Shown: piece after piece, positions 51,556 to 62,889 of the stretch
Layout: each line of letters begins with the position of its first letter
Position numbering within the stretch: the stretch's first letter is position 1
Origin: Synchiropus splendidus
Lineage: Eukaryota > Chordata > Actinopteri > Syngnathiformes > Callionymidae
DNA length: 64,000 nt
Reading direction: 5' to 3'
Assembly: GCF_027744825.2 (NCBI RefSeq)
Contig: NC_071343.1
Span: forward strand, 13,750,366-13,814,365
Program-made: the position numbers and the translations under genes
The notes under the pieces: generated by a model
What the model was told of the DNA's origin: nothing
What the model saw: only the letters and a program-made list of their open reading frames with translations
Database searches by the model: none

Positions 51556-53307
51556 CTTTCTCCTGTCTGTTCCGTTCCGAATATTTGAAGTGCGCTTTCC
51601 GTCCCATTAAACTTCCAGAAGTCGCAGGACACCAAACTGGAGTCATTGCTGCTCCTCCAGAAAGAGGACCTAAATCTATTCGGAGCACACACAAAGGCGA
51701 GGGACTGAGCGTCCCCCTTGTGAGTTCATTATCATTCTCAGGTTTTCCTGCGCCCGTTGAATCGGGAACGCAAATGAATTAGTGAGAATTAAGAAGTCTC
51801 TGTGGAGTGAACCCTCTCCAAATCTCCTGCAAGATGAAAGCGGCGTAGCTTATGCACTGTTGCTCTCAGCGCTCGCGGTGTACATCTGCAGACCCCTGAA
51901 GAAACCCCCCCCCCCACACAAACACCCACAGACCTGACACATGAAAGTCAGATGGAGACACACGGACAGTAAATATCGTCTCTGGTCTCCCAGCAGGACC
52001 AGAGCGGCCACGTCTGGTTATTCATGGCAGCAGTGTGGCGTCGGCTGATCCGAGTGCAGGTAAAACTTCCTCTCATCTCGGCTCTTCAGTCTTCAATCAC
52101 CCTGCAGCACTGATCCCAGGCCAGCCAAGGGAGAGGCTGCTGCTCCTCCCGAGCCAGTTCAGCCCTCTTGGACTGTCACCATCATTTTTACCCCAGCGAG
52201 AGGAGAACAATTCACATCCATGATATCCAGAAATTACGTTGAAATTTTTTTTTTTTATGTTGAAATTTATAATGGCTACAAAGAGTGACTGGGAGAGTCT
52301 GAAAATTCATTCTGAAGAAAAATGTGCTGAAAGTTGAGTCCAAAATGAAACGCAATATATGAAATTAATTAATTTAGAAATGAATCAGTTTCATGAATAA
52401 TAATTCCAGTCCATCTCTGGGCACAATCTTCTATAGAACCAGGCTCAGTCCAAGCCCAGAGCTGCCTCAAGCACCAGCTTCCTGAACAGTGGGACCATGC
52501 CTCACGTGGTTGCCAGATCGTCTTGCTTCCATGCGTGGTACTAAACCCACACACACTCTCGTGAGTAGTGTTTGGTTTGTAGCCTCAAGTGGCTGGGATA
52601 AGGGTGGGGACATGCTCCTCTCTGACCACGCCACACCGGCTATTCTGGTCTTTGATGCAGTGGTAGTCCCTCATTTTGTTACACTGACAGTAGCCATGCG
52701 CTACCAAGTGTTATCTATGTTAGTTGAGAATCACTCGTGTCCTGGTCCTCACAGAAGTGCTTTCATCTGCCAGACAGGACCCTCAACTGATCAGGGTACA
52801 GCCACTTTTCCTGCCACAAAAAACATTATTATCATCAGTAGGATGTTGCGGATGTGGCGGAACAAGCAGGGAATCGGTGGTGACTGGAAGCTTCATCAGT
52901 TGAGTATTCTCATCGCTTCTCTTCATACTTTGTGCCAACCTGGTTCCAAAGATCACTTATGTCATGATGATGATGTTTTTGACTGATATTTAAATTTGAA
53001 AATACGTCACTTATGAAGTTGTAAATGAAAATTTAAAAATAACATTAAACAAAAATAAATGAAGACAAGACAAGGCAAGGAAGCTATAGTTATTTTTCAG
53101 AATAATTTAAAAAGTTGTGGTGGGACTTTAACAAATTAACTACGATAAATTCATTCAGAAAAAAAGGGTAAAAGTAATGGGTCTAATCGCTGTCGGGGCA
53201 CCGAAAACAACTTGTCAAACTCCCAGAACACTGAAGTGGCTGGGTGATGCAGGAAAATTGTGCTCGGGAACAGGAGCGCAGCGCAGCACTCCGGGACTCG
53301 CGTGCGC
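51556..53307. other. Downstream flank, no gene seen
   Basis: It contains the longest non-fign frame after 2.5 kb (52489-52986, 165 codons), which has no recognisable domain. A C-run lies at 51906-51916 and a T-run at 52247-52256. Confidence 0.4.
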
Positions 53308-53735
53308 AAGTTCCTGGTCCACTGATCACACCGATGCACAAGACACGTGGCAGCTAGGATGATAACAACAACAACAAACATGGAGGAATCCCAGAACAAA
53401 AGCAAACAAAAGCATCTGTTTGCTTTTGTTCAGGGTTGTTTTTCGCTACACAATGGCCAGGGTTTCCACTACTCTGAATGGACTTGAAATTCTTATAAAA
53501 TTGAAATTATTGTCCAAATAATTTCAAGACATTAAAAGAGCTTTAGTTTAAATAAAATGATATATAACAACACATGAATATAGCCACCATCGTGATTTAT
53601 TGTGCTATTGTCAAACTGAAGCAAAATAAACAATATTTTGTTGTTCAAATCATGTATGGGTCCATGATTTGATTCAGTAATATACCACATTCATTCACAT
53701 TGGAAAATGTGCCTTCTCCTGGCAAATGTGGAATA
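53308..53735 (+). repeat. Hairpin-bearing dispersed repeat, copy 3 (5'-truncated)
   Basis: Collinear with 7124-7545 and starting at 'ttcctggtccactgatcaca'. The central palindrome is at 53390-53435 with one arm mismatch (CCCAG against CCCTG). Confidence 0.85.
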
Positions 53736-54659
53736 ATGTGAAAAAAATTTGTATACGAAAAAAGTTTTTTTACTTAAATTTAAATATTATCAGGTTTGTG
53801 GTGTTTTTAGGTTATTCATAAAGCAAAAAGTAAAACTATTATTGTTATTATTTTTTTATTGTTAGTGAGTAAGTAGCAGTAGCTGCAGCAGTAGCAGTTA
53901 TTCCATGGTCATGGTTTAGCTTGAGGAATGTGTGAGCCATAAACCCTACGTTGGCTGCACAAGGTCCCACTGAAGTCACGTGGATGAGTTGAGGGTCCAA
54001 GAGTGCCTCTGTGACCGAGGCGTCGGGAAATAAACAAGGCAGTAAATAAAGTCATTATCTGATATATTCTGGACTTTTGTCTGCCACAGTGTTTTTATGA
54101 GCCTCGTCTCGGCAGCAGAAGATAAAAACAACAATAATCATCATCTGCTCTCGGGGTTTTCCCGCCTTCCTCCGTCTTTGTAACAGACTGCTGCCTCTCT
54201 CCCGGCCCGTCTCCCCCTGCCCTTTTGCTGGACATCAAATGACCAGCTCGCCCCCCGAGGAGCTCTCAAGTTTCTTCATTTCTGCCGCCGCCTGGCTCTC
54301 CCCCGGTCAGCAGTGACCAGGCGGGGAGAGTGGACATCTGCCTGTCTGAGGATAAGGGACCGGCCCGGCTCACCATCCGTCTGTCAGCCCTCGGACTGGA
54401 ACCCTCGCGTCACCCGGCCGCTCCCTTCTTGTTATTCTGCAGAGAAGTCTGGGATTTGATCTGTGGCTTTGTTTGTGTCACTGCAGAGACAAAACCGGTG
54501 GTGTTATGAGCCGCAGTCGAAATGATCATTCTTCACGGGGAATATCAGACTGACTGGACTTTCACTCAACAATAGAGCACAACCCCAAACTTCACAAATA
54601 TATCACAGTATTGTTGAGAAGTTGAGGCGCTTAAGAAGGCATTAACACATTTGTTCCTA
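53736..54659. other. Downstream flank, no gene seen
   Basis: AT-rich at first, then CpG-rich at about 54160-54430. No exon recognised; possibly regulatory. Confidence 0.4.
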
Positions 54660-55190
54660 CTTTACCTGGCACGGGTCACTCGAGGGGCTGTGAATGGAAA
54701 ATAAAAATGTCACAAGGAAGGGAGTGAGATGATGAGGAGAGTGAGAGTAACTGTTGGAGTGATAGCTAAGGAAGATAAGAGAGAGAGAAAAGAAGAGAGA
54801 GAGAGAAAGAGAGAAGGGGAAAATACGTGATGACCAGGATGAGAAGAATGACGGGGGTTGAAGCTGAGGGAGATGAGAAGGAGAGAAGCAATGAGAGCCA
54901 CTGAGTGAATGAAAGGAAAGAGTGACAAAAGACTCAAGTGAGAGCAAGTAGTGTAACAGAAGTGAGTGGGAGTGAGAGAAAGGCAGACATGAGAGGAAGA
55001 ATGGCAAGAGTTGAGATGAGAAAAGGCATGAGATAAAGGCCGTGGGAGAGAGAGGTGGGATGAGAATCGGCAGAATGAGGGTGACTCATACTGGACAAAG
55101 TGAATGAGTGAGGCAACAGGATTGTGTTACAGTGAGACACCAACAGGGGCGATATAGGATGATTCAAAACACGGTTGAGAGAGTTCTCGT
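54660..55190. repeat. Long purine-rich strand (GA-rich low complexity)
   Basis: Over about 500 bases the + strand is dominated by G and A with short GAGAGA and GAGTGA words (densest at 54770-54825). The opposite strand gives spurious Ser/Leu/His-rich open frames. It may form triplex DNA. Confidence 0.8.
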
Positions 55191-57039
55191 GGGAATGGAA
55201 GCCACAGAGTTTGTGACTGGAATGAGGGCTGCATAAAAACAGCAAGAAGAGGATTTGGTAAATGATAACTTGGTGAGCGTGTCAACTCTGAGCCGCCCTG
55301 CATGATAAGTCCTCAGACCTGAGAGGGAACACAAAATCACGTCTCGCAAAAATCCACTTCAATTCGCCGGGTTAGAATCACGGCGTGTCACTGAGGCGAA
55401 AGTCTGTCAACAAGTCTGGAGACAGATCATTTAGCACTGATTATCTTTATCCAATTAGAGGTGTTTTTTCCGCCGTCAAAGAATCGATGGCGACACATTT
55501 GCATGAACATCTCTCTCTCCAGGAGCGAGGGATCAGGGCTGAGCCGCCCGGCGCAGGACGCCCCAGGCCCTCCGGCCGTCTAACCTGCGAAATCATTTGT
55601 TTGCTTCCTCGCTGGTAAGAGTTGTTCTTCTCCTCCCGCCGAGCAGAGAGGAGGTTAGAGAGCAGCAGCCGCTCACACTATGTGCAAATATATTAATTAC
55701 CACTCAAGCTGCTGCATTTATTTGCCCGAGAACCACTTTAATTGGGTGCTGTGGACATCATTGGGAGGAAATGCATTTTAGGAGAAATACAGAATTAAAT
55801 TTATGCAATGGAAAAATTGTAATTCATGGGGAAAATAAATGCTAAAGAATGTATAATAAAATAAAATGAAAATATGCGCATGAAAAGACGGCAATAATAA
55901 GTTACAAGCAGCAATAACACAATTTTTAAAAATATTTGTGAAATAAAATCTATGTGAAAAGTGGAAACTCTGGAATAAGCAGCGATGAAGAAAGGACTGA
56001 CTCCACCACACTGGTGGGCGGCTAAACACGCAGTAAAGTATAACTAAGTAAAGGTTCGGAGGATATCACATAAATACAAGCCTATTAAAGTGAGTTTTAT
56101 AGGTGGAGGTCCATGTTGTGTTTCAGATCTCTTCCTGCAGACTGTTCCAGTCGATGACACAGTGAATGATGAATGAATAAATGGGTATGTTGTTTAAGTT
56201 CCAAGGATTATACCTTTTTGGACCTGTACAATCTTTGGGGGAAACACTGCAATAGAGATGAGAACCAGGTGAGAATCACAGACCCAGATTTTCCTTTTGG
56301 CTCAGCTCTTTCTTGACTGCAACAGTGACTAGCTAGTGACAAAAATGCCATCGAAGTTCCACAGTCACAGAGAGACCTCACTGTCAGGAGTGAACTATTG
56401 CGTCTTGTATGTGTCTAACGTCCACACGGCGAGAGAAACATGAATCTTATCGACTTCATTTGCCATGTTTTATAGCAACAGTAGACTTTTTCGTGATAAA
56501 TCAATTAAAGCGATTCTCCATCTGTCGAATCGGCGCCGCTTCAATTCAATATAGATTTTTGCATGAGCACACGGCTCACGTGCGTTGTTGTGTCGAGCGA
56601 GGCTCTCGGCTCGTAGGAGGAGAGACTCATCCATCTGTATCTTCCCTTGTATTCATCGTGTGGTTGGTTCCTGTCAAAGATGACAATCTGAAACATTTGA
56701 CCCACTGAAAATGAATTCTTGGCCGGAGCGGAGTGACAGTGGAGAGCAATTCATACCCCGAAAATGTTCCCAGATAAAAGGCTGAGGCGTGCAATGGTGC
56801 TGTCAAAGAACGAGAGAGGCAGGAAAAAAAGGGAGAGAAATTGAGTCTAATAAGTTGAGTGAAAAATGTGAATGAAAGAAGTGTTTTTGCTGTTGCACAG
56901 TGTGAGAGATTAGAGCTAATAACTCAGGCGCTGACAACCCCGCAACACGCCGGTGATAATAGCCGAAATGTTGTGGCGCAGACGTTTGTAAAGGAGATGT
57001 TTAGGTGTAAATGAAGTAAAACAGCGTGTTGTGTGCAGC
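55191..57039. other. Downstream flank, no gene seen
   Basis: Non-coding. CpG-rich near 55480-55620. Nothing else recognised. Confidence 0.4.
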
Positions 57040-57275
57040 GGTGACAGGTAGAGCAGGGCTCCCTGGGAGCAGGAGTAATAAAACGCTATCAGACCGTCGC
57101 CTCTAATGCCTGGCTAATAAAAGCCACCGCTGAGGTGACTGTGCACAAATAAGCTGCCGGACATCCATCCCGCCCCCCCGGAGCCACATTAGACAGAGCT
57201 AATGGCCGCTGCAAGCTTCATTAGGATATTAATTCTCCCTGTTTCTGAAGTGATTCCATCTGTAATGTGACAGAA
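57040..57275. promoter_or_regulatory. Candidate downstream enhancer
   Basis: It holds repeated TAAT/ATTA cores in a short span ('cattagacagagctaatggc', 'cttcattaggatattaattc') plus 'gctaataaaagcc'. Not repeat-like and not coding. Function is inferred from motif density only. Confidence 0.3.
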
Positions 57276-57739
57276 TCTGGCTGCCCGCTAGACTACTTGT
57301 TGTGATTGCGCTGGCTCTCCATAGATTTCCTCCTCCACCCCCTTTTTGTCTTCGGCCATATTGTTATTCTTACAGTGCCGCGGTTTCACTTTTGCTCGGG
57401 AGGAGAAATCTGATAATCCTCGTCGTCCTTTGAGATGGAGGCCAACAGTCCACCTCAGAGCGCTGCCAAAAAAGCAAAGCTTCATCTGACCAGGGGAGCA
57501 GATGGTCAGTCTGGCCCGGGGTCTGGGAACCAGGCCGCCGCTCTGAGCATTAGACGCCGGTTTGCATTTCTAAATACATCATGTCGGCTGAGTCGCCAGT
57601 TGATCCTAAGCTCGTCGTGAAAATGTTTTATATTCAAATACTTTAAGTATCAGCAGCGGATTGGCTTCAACAGACAAATGCCGTTCAAAAATGTAAAAAT
57701 ATTTTCAGTTTTTAAGGAGGAAAACTGTGGCACTGGAGT

Positions 57740-57800
57740 CCCACGGTGGTCTAGTGGTTGGTCTTGCAGCCTGACAGCAAGATGGTTCAATTCCTGCTTA
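57740..57800 (+). mobile_element. tRNA-derived SINE head with intact pol III boxes
   Basis: The A box TGGTCTAGTGG (57747-57757) fits TRGYNNARNNG and the B box GGTTCAATTCC (57784-57794) fits GWTCRANNC. Between them is 'cttgcagcctgacagcaaga'. The promoter is the best preserved of the SINE copies here. It does not fold into a full tRNA. Confidence 0.6.
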
Positions 57801-60079
57801 AGGTAACATGGATTTCACCAAAAGAGCCTTTCTCACAAGAGTTTTGGTTCTGAAACTGGTGCCATTCTGGATTCTATCAAACCAGCCCGCAGTCATGCAA
57901 GTCCAACTAAAGTAGGGGGCGCTGTGACATGAAAGTTGACTGCTAAAAAAAAATAAAAATAAAAATAATGAAACAGAACTGAAATAGCAAAAGAAAAAGA
58001 AGAAATATAATGAACAAAGAAAGTGAAAAATGGAGTGAAAAAAAACCCAAACTTTTCCAGTTACAAAATAAATCAATCAGATAACAAAGTCAATGAATAA
58101 AAAAATGAAAGTCACTGAAAAGCGAGTAAAAAGAAAATTGGGGACTTTTGTTTAAAACAAATTAAGACAAAATATATATATATGAAAAAAGACAAATTAC
58201 TGCAAAATTAATAATTAAAAGAAGTCTAGAACAGTTGTCTTGGTTTGAAGAACATCATTAAAGACATAGCTGACTGTTATACAAAACAATCTCCCAAATT
58301 ATACATCCTTAGTTTATATGCAAACTGAGAATTCAATCTCTGATACTGAGGCTTTTCAAAATCTGTATTTGCGTACAAACTGAGCAAAATGGAGGAAAGG
58401 TGGACACTAGACATCATAGTATGTGACAAAACCCAAGTCAAAAGTGCGACCACCAGGAATTCCTTCACAACAACAGCGGCACTGATGTTGGCGCATCCTT
58501 CTTGGCATGTTTGCATTTGCTGCTTCATTAAATGAAAGAGGCATTTCTCTGTGAACAAGAAAGCGGAAGTGACGTGCTGCTGTTGTTGCTATTTTGAGGG
58601 TCCTGACTAGCCTCAGCTTCTTCTTACACTGCCACCTTCAGATTTGGAATGTCTTGGCAGCAGACATACACTGGTTTGTGTCAACACAACATGAGCACGG
58701 AATCTTTTTGAAAACGTAGAAGGTGTCACGTCTGTTTCTCAAAATCTTAGCAGGAACTGAGACACCAGTGAAACTTTATAAGAGACTCAGCGCTTCTTGT
58801 CTTACATTTTGTCTGCGTGTTTAAACGTGAATGTTCACACTTGCCGGAGTGCACTCACCTGAATGACAGGGGGATCTACCGGAGTTTATCTAGTGCACTA
58901 CATTTAACCCACCCCTCACGGCGTCATATATCGATGTTGGGTAAGTTGCCTTTGGCGTCCTTTACTGCAAAGGGATGCAGCATGTTGACGCAATGGCAGC
59001 GTGACACACCAAAAAAAAGACGGAGGTTGGGTTTAGGTAAGCCATGTGATGGCGCTACATCCGTTCTGCTGTCAACTGCTATTTAAAGCCCATCAAACAG
59101 CCGTGCCTTTTAGTTGAGTTTCAGTGCCATCAGGAAGGAGGAGAGCCACGTCAGGGGTTATAAACAGCAACTGACATCCAATATGATCTAGTGAAGACAG
59201 CTTCCATACATCTCACCGTTCCTCACACCCCAGACAAATTGAACTTTCCATTCTCAAGATCATGTGTCACTTTTAAACCTGAATTTTCCTGATTGATCTT
59301 CATCCAGTAGAAGGTGTAATGTTGTCCCCTAGTTCACTCAAAAAATGAATTCACAAGTAGTTTTTTCATAATATTAGCCCGTGTCAAACTCCTATTTCAA
59401 CACTCACTTAGATATTTTTAAATGCACATTTCAAATATAAAAAAAATTAAAACACGAAGTTAATGATGAAAGCTTGTACGAAACATTCGCTTGCAAAGTA
59501 GCTGTCATTTTGTACTTTTTATGTCCATATATACCTTTTTTTTTAGTGCGTTCATCAACCAGTTTCTACATAGAAGACCGGCAGGAGGAGTCAGTTACAT
59601 TCCAAAATACTTGACGATACTTTTCTTGAATAAAATAACTTTTGGCTGGATGGAAAACGAATGCCACTGAAACATGACTCTCGTGAACCGTTACTAAAAG
59701 CCATCATCATGGCAAGATCACATCTCAAAACAAGTCAGTATTTTCAGGCAGATGTCGGGAAGAACCGTACTGTAGACGTCGCAGGGAAAGTTGCTTCAAA
59801 GAGTCCGATATCAGAGGTTAGGCAGAGCTGGTTGGAGAGGTCCACTCTTCTCATCTCAACATGGCTTCTGCAGATAGAGTGTAGGATTCTGACATTTCTG
59901 AAGTGAAATGATAATTGCCTTTAGAGAAGAAGCCGCAAAGAGAAAGAAGATAAACGGCTGGAACTACTGAGGAGTGTGCGAGCGAGCCGCGGAGACCCAG
60001 CACATAAATAGTCATGAAACCAGAACTTTCTGCTTTGTGGGGAAGTTAAGAAAGAAGCAGCCAGCGAAAGGCCACCAGG
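57801..60079. other. Downstream flank, no gene seen
   Basis: A-rich simple sequence at 57940-58200, otherwise plain non-coding DNA. Confidence 0.5.
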
Positions 60080-60440
60080 CCAGACTAAATAATCCTCGAC
60101 TTAGCCGGCCGTCGTGAATCCCCTATGAGGCGCCAGGTTTTAATGTAAATATGCCATTAGAGCGTCATTACAGTGATCAGACCGCGTGGCTCGCTGGTCG
60201 ACCTCGCCGCTGTTCAAGACGTTTTTCTTTCCCTCCACTCTTTTGAAATGTTAATAACTTTCTATTTGTTAATGTAGCGCGACTAAAATTCAAATGAGAC
60301 ATAATTTATTTTAATATCTGTGACTGGCTTGTGTGACCGTTTAGCGTCGCTCTGTCTCGGAATACAAGGCTGTAAATTGTTCTAATTTGCATGGGACGGT
60401 TGAGGCACGCCTTGGCACGCTGTTGCGCCGCTGCGGAGTC
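60080..60440. promoter_or_regulatory. Candidate downstream enhancer
   Basis: Alternating CpG words and AT-rich motif clusters: 'atgccattagagcgtcatta', 'aaatgttaataactt' and 'ctaatttgcatggg'. No repeat or coding signal. Inferred only. Confidence 0.25.
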
Positions 60441-61429
60441 AAGGATGATTCATTTTTTGGCCTTTTGAAGTGCAAAATTAAATAAAGTCATCGGTCACAT
60501 GAAAGTTTTGGCTATTATCAAACAAAACAGAGGCATTAAAAAGTTTCGCAGTCGAGAGGAGGAACAACAAAGATGAGGGGTTTGCGAAAGTTGAAACATT
60601 GTGATGAACTTTCCACGAGGCTGTCGGCCAAAAACATGGTGTCGTGCCCTTTCCAACCTCTGACATCTGCTTTTGGAAGTCCAGACACGGTTTCTAAAAA
60701 GATGCTTTTAGAGGTCTAGAGCAGATTTATAGTTAATAAAATTCATCTGGACTTAAATAATGTATTTTTCAATCTTTTACTTTATCTTTATTATTTATGG
60801 TTTTGCCATTTTTTATTTCAGTTATTATATTATATATATTTTTAGTGAATATAAATGTTGTTTTTTGTTGCCTACATTCTGTATGCCATGCTTTTTTAGC
60901 TTTCATGAAATCCCGAAGACAGTGTCTTTGTTTCTATATTTCATTTATTTTGAATTGATCATTTACATGCCACAAAGCTCTAGTGCTTTACAGGTGCAGG
61001 TCATTGAGCAACTGAAGTCAAAGAAGCACCCAGTCGGACACCTTGAATTCTTTAGTGCCCATCTACGGCAGGTATTATGTTAATGCCATTCTGTGTGTGA
61101 TTTTAAAATTAATTTTTCAAAATAAATGTTACTTTTTTTATGTAAAAGGAACATCAAAGGAAAATATAAAATTCAAGTTTGACCGCATTCATTCATGACA
61201 TTTCAAAATAATAGCCTCCCGAGCTGTGAGACAGAATACTAGCAGTTAGCCTACTTGTTACGCTTTCTTTCGTGATCTGTGCACTGTTTTCCTGTTTTCA
61301 GTGCTTGAGCTGTGCTATTCATCCGGTCGCTTTAAAATGGCACACATTTTTTTGGTCTCTTTCTTTGTTCCCCTCCTTCTGTGAGTTGCTCCACCATATG
61401 CTTGTTTGTTTGTACAGATTGTTTAGGAT
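60441..61429. other. Downstream flank, no gene seen
   Basis: T-rich non-coding sequence. The open frame at 60760-61083 is hydrophobic, low complexity and probably accidental. Confidence 0.5.
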
Positions 61430-61851
61430 GAGGCCATGGTGTTTGATCACGATCACGGAGCGCTCACTCCAGGGTTTGATGTCCTGTTGGAGCTGGGACA
61501 GGGATGAGGCGAGTCTGGGACAGAGCGTTACTTGGTTTATGACTTTGTCAAAGCCAAACTGCACAGAAGCGCACATTCAGAGCTGGACACGCACCGGGCA
61601 CCTCTTCACTTCTGGAGAGACGTCACTCACTCGGCAACCCCTCCCACATGCAGCGGCCACACACATAGAGGAACAGCCACCTGCAGCAGACACTCGACAT
61701 TCACTCCTACAAAAGACTATTTTATGCCTTGGAACACATTATTTCTTTTTCCATTCATTGTAATGGGAAAAATCGATTCAGATTTCGAACAAATCGCTTC
61801 TCGAGTGGCCGTCTGGAATGGATTATGGTCGAGAACCGAGGTACCACTGTA
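61430..61851. mobile_element. Right end of a Tc1/mariner-type MITE (left end not found)
   Basis: It ends 'gagaaccgaggtaccactgta' at 61831-61851, preceded by 'tttcgaacaaatcgcttctc', which resembles TIRs of the TACAGTGGTACCTCGGTTCTCG class common in fish genomes (from memory). I could not find the opposite end, so the left limit is nominal. Confidence 0.45.
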
Positions 61852-62659
61852 TTTTAGTTTTCTGGTTTTGAATTGACGCCTGTACTTTAGGCTAAAACAT
61901 GTAGACAACCTCATGACAACTAAAATACTAGCCTTTATTTTGAAATGATATGTCAATATGAATGAATGAGATCAAACTTATTGGGTCCTGAGGGAGGTCA
62001 GCTGTCACTCTAAGGTACTGGCCAAAACAATACATTTGAAAGCAGTAGTTGCGAAATACAAACCAAAAGGGTGTCGGTTACACTCCAGTACTGTGTCTCG
62101 GTGTCCACAATAGACATGAAAAAAAACACACAGATCTTTTTTTTTTTTTCTCTTTTCAGAATTTCATTTGTAATTCCACTTTTTCACAAATCTGAAAACC
62201 AATGGCTTTAGGTTGCCAAATGTGCCAAACGTGAGAATAGCGGCTGTCGTATTTGAGTTTCAAATTCGCCAGAGCTGCAGCAGAGACACTATCCCCCGCT
62301 GTCTTTTTAACAAAACCAAGTGCATCATGGTCCTGTAATTATCCCTCCTGTGTCACGAGGCCACCATTACTCAGCAAAATCACTTAATGCAGCCACCAAT
62401 TAATCAAAATACCAAAACTAATTCACATACAAGGACACGGTGACTTATGTGAGGAGGTTAAGTTTTTCACTTGTACATTTGTTACTTCACCTACACTCAA
62501 TTTTTGGTCAATAGCAAAAAAGTGTCATGAGCATCAGTGTCTAGCTTCAATGTCAAAATGTAGCGTGTGTGTATTTGTAACCCGTTTATCCACATAATGA
62601 GACGAAGATACGCCGTTGAGACGAAGCCAGCCGATCACAAACATCTGGGTGAATGCAGG
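61852..62659. other. Downstream flank, no gene seen
   Basis: AT-rich non-coding sequence; nothing recognised. Confidence 0.5.
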
Positions 62660-62889
62660 AGCGCTCCGACATTATCCAGCTCCGGCTGAGATTGGACGGC
62701 GCCCTCTGAAGTGACGGCTTTGACCTCGGCCAGCGCGTCTGCGTGCAGCTGCCAGAAAGTGGTGCGGCTGAAAACGAGGACAGAGCCAGACGCTGTAGGC
62801 GCTGGATGGTACCGGCACGTTTGACGGGAGTTCTGGTGACAGCCAGCTCTGCAGTGGGGTTAAAACACTACCAGCCTGCTCGGGCGCTC

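Noticed and set aside
52489..52986. 165-codon open frame on the + strand
   Set aside because: No domain, no splice or start context and repeat-like surroundings; its length is plausible by chance in GC-moderate sequence.
54657..55245. Overlapping Ser/Leu/His-rich minus-strand frames
   Set aside because: They come from the purine-rich strand, which removes stop codons from its complement.
57747..57794. Functional tRNA gene
   Set aside because: A and B boxes are present but no cloverleaf forms, and the same head recurs as a SINE family.
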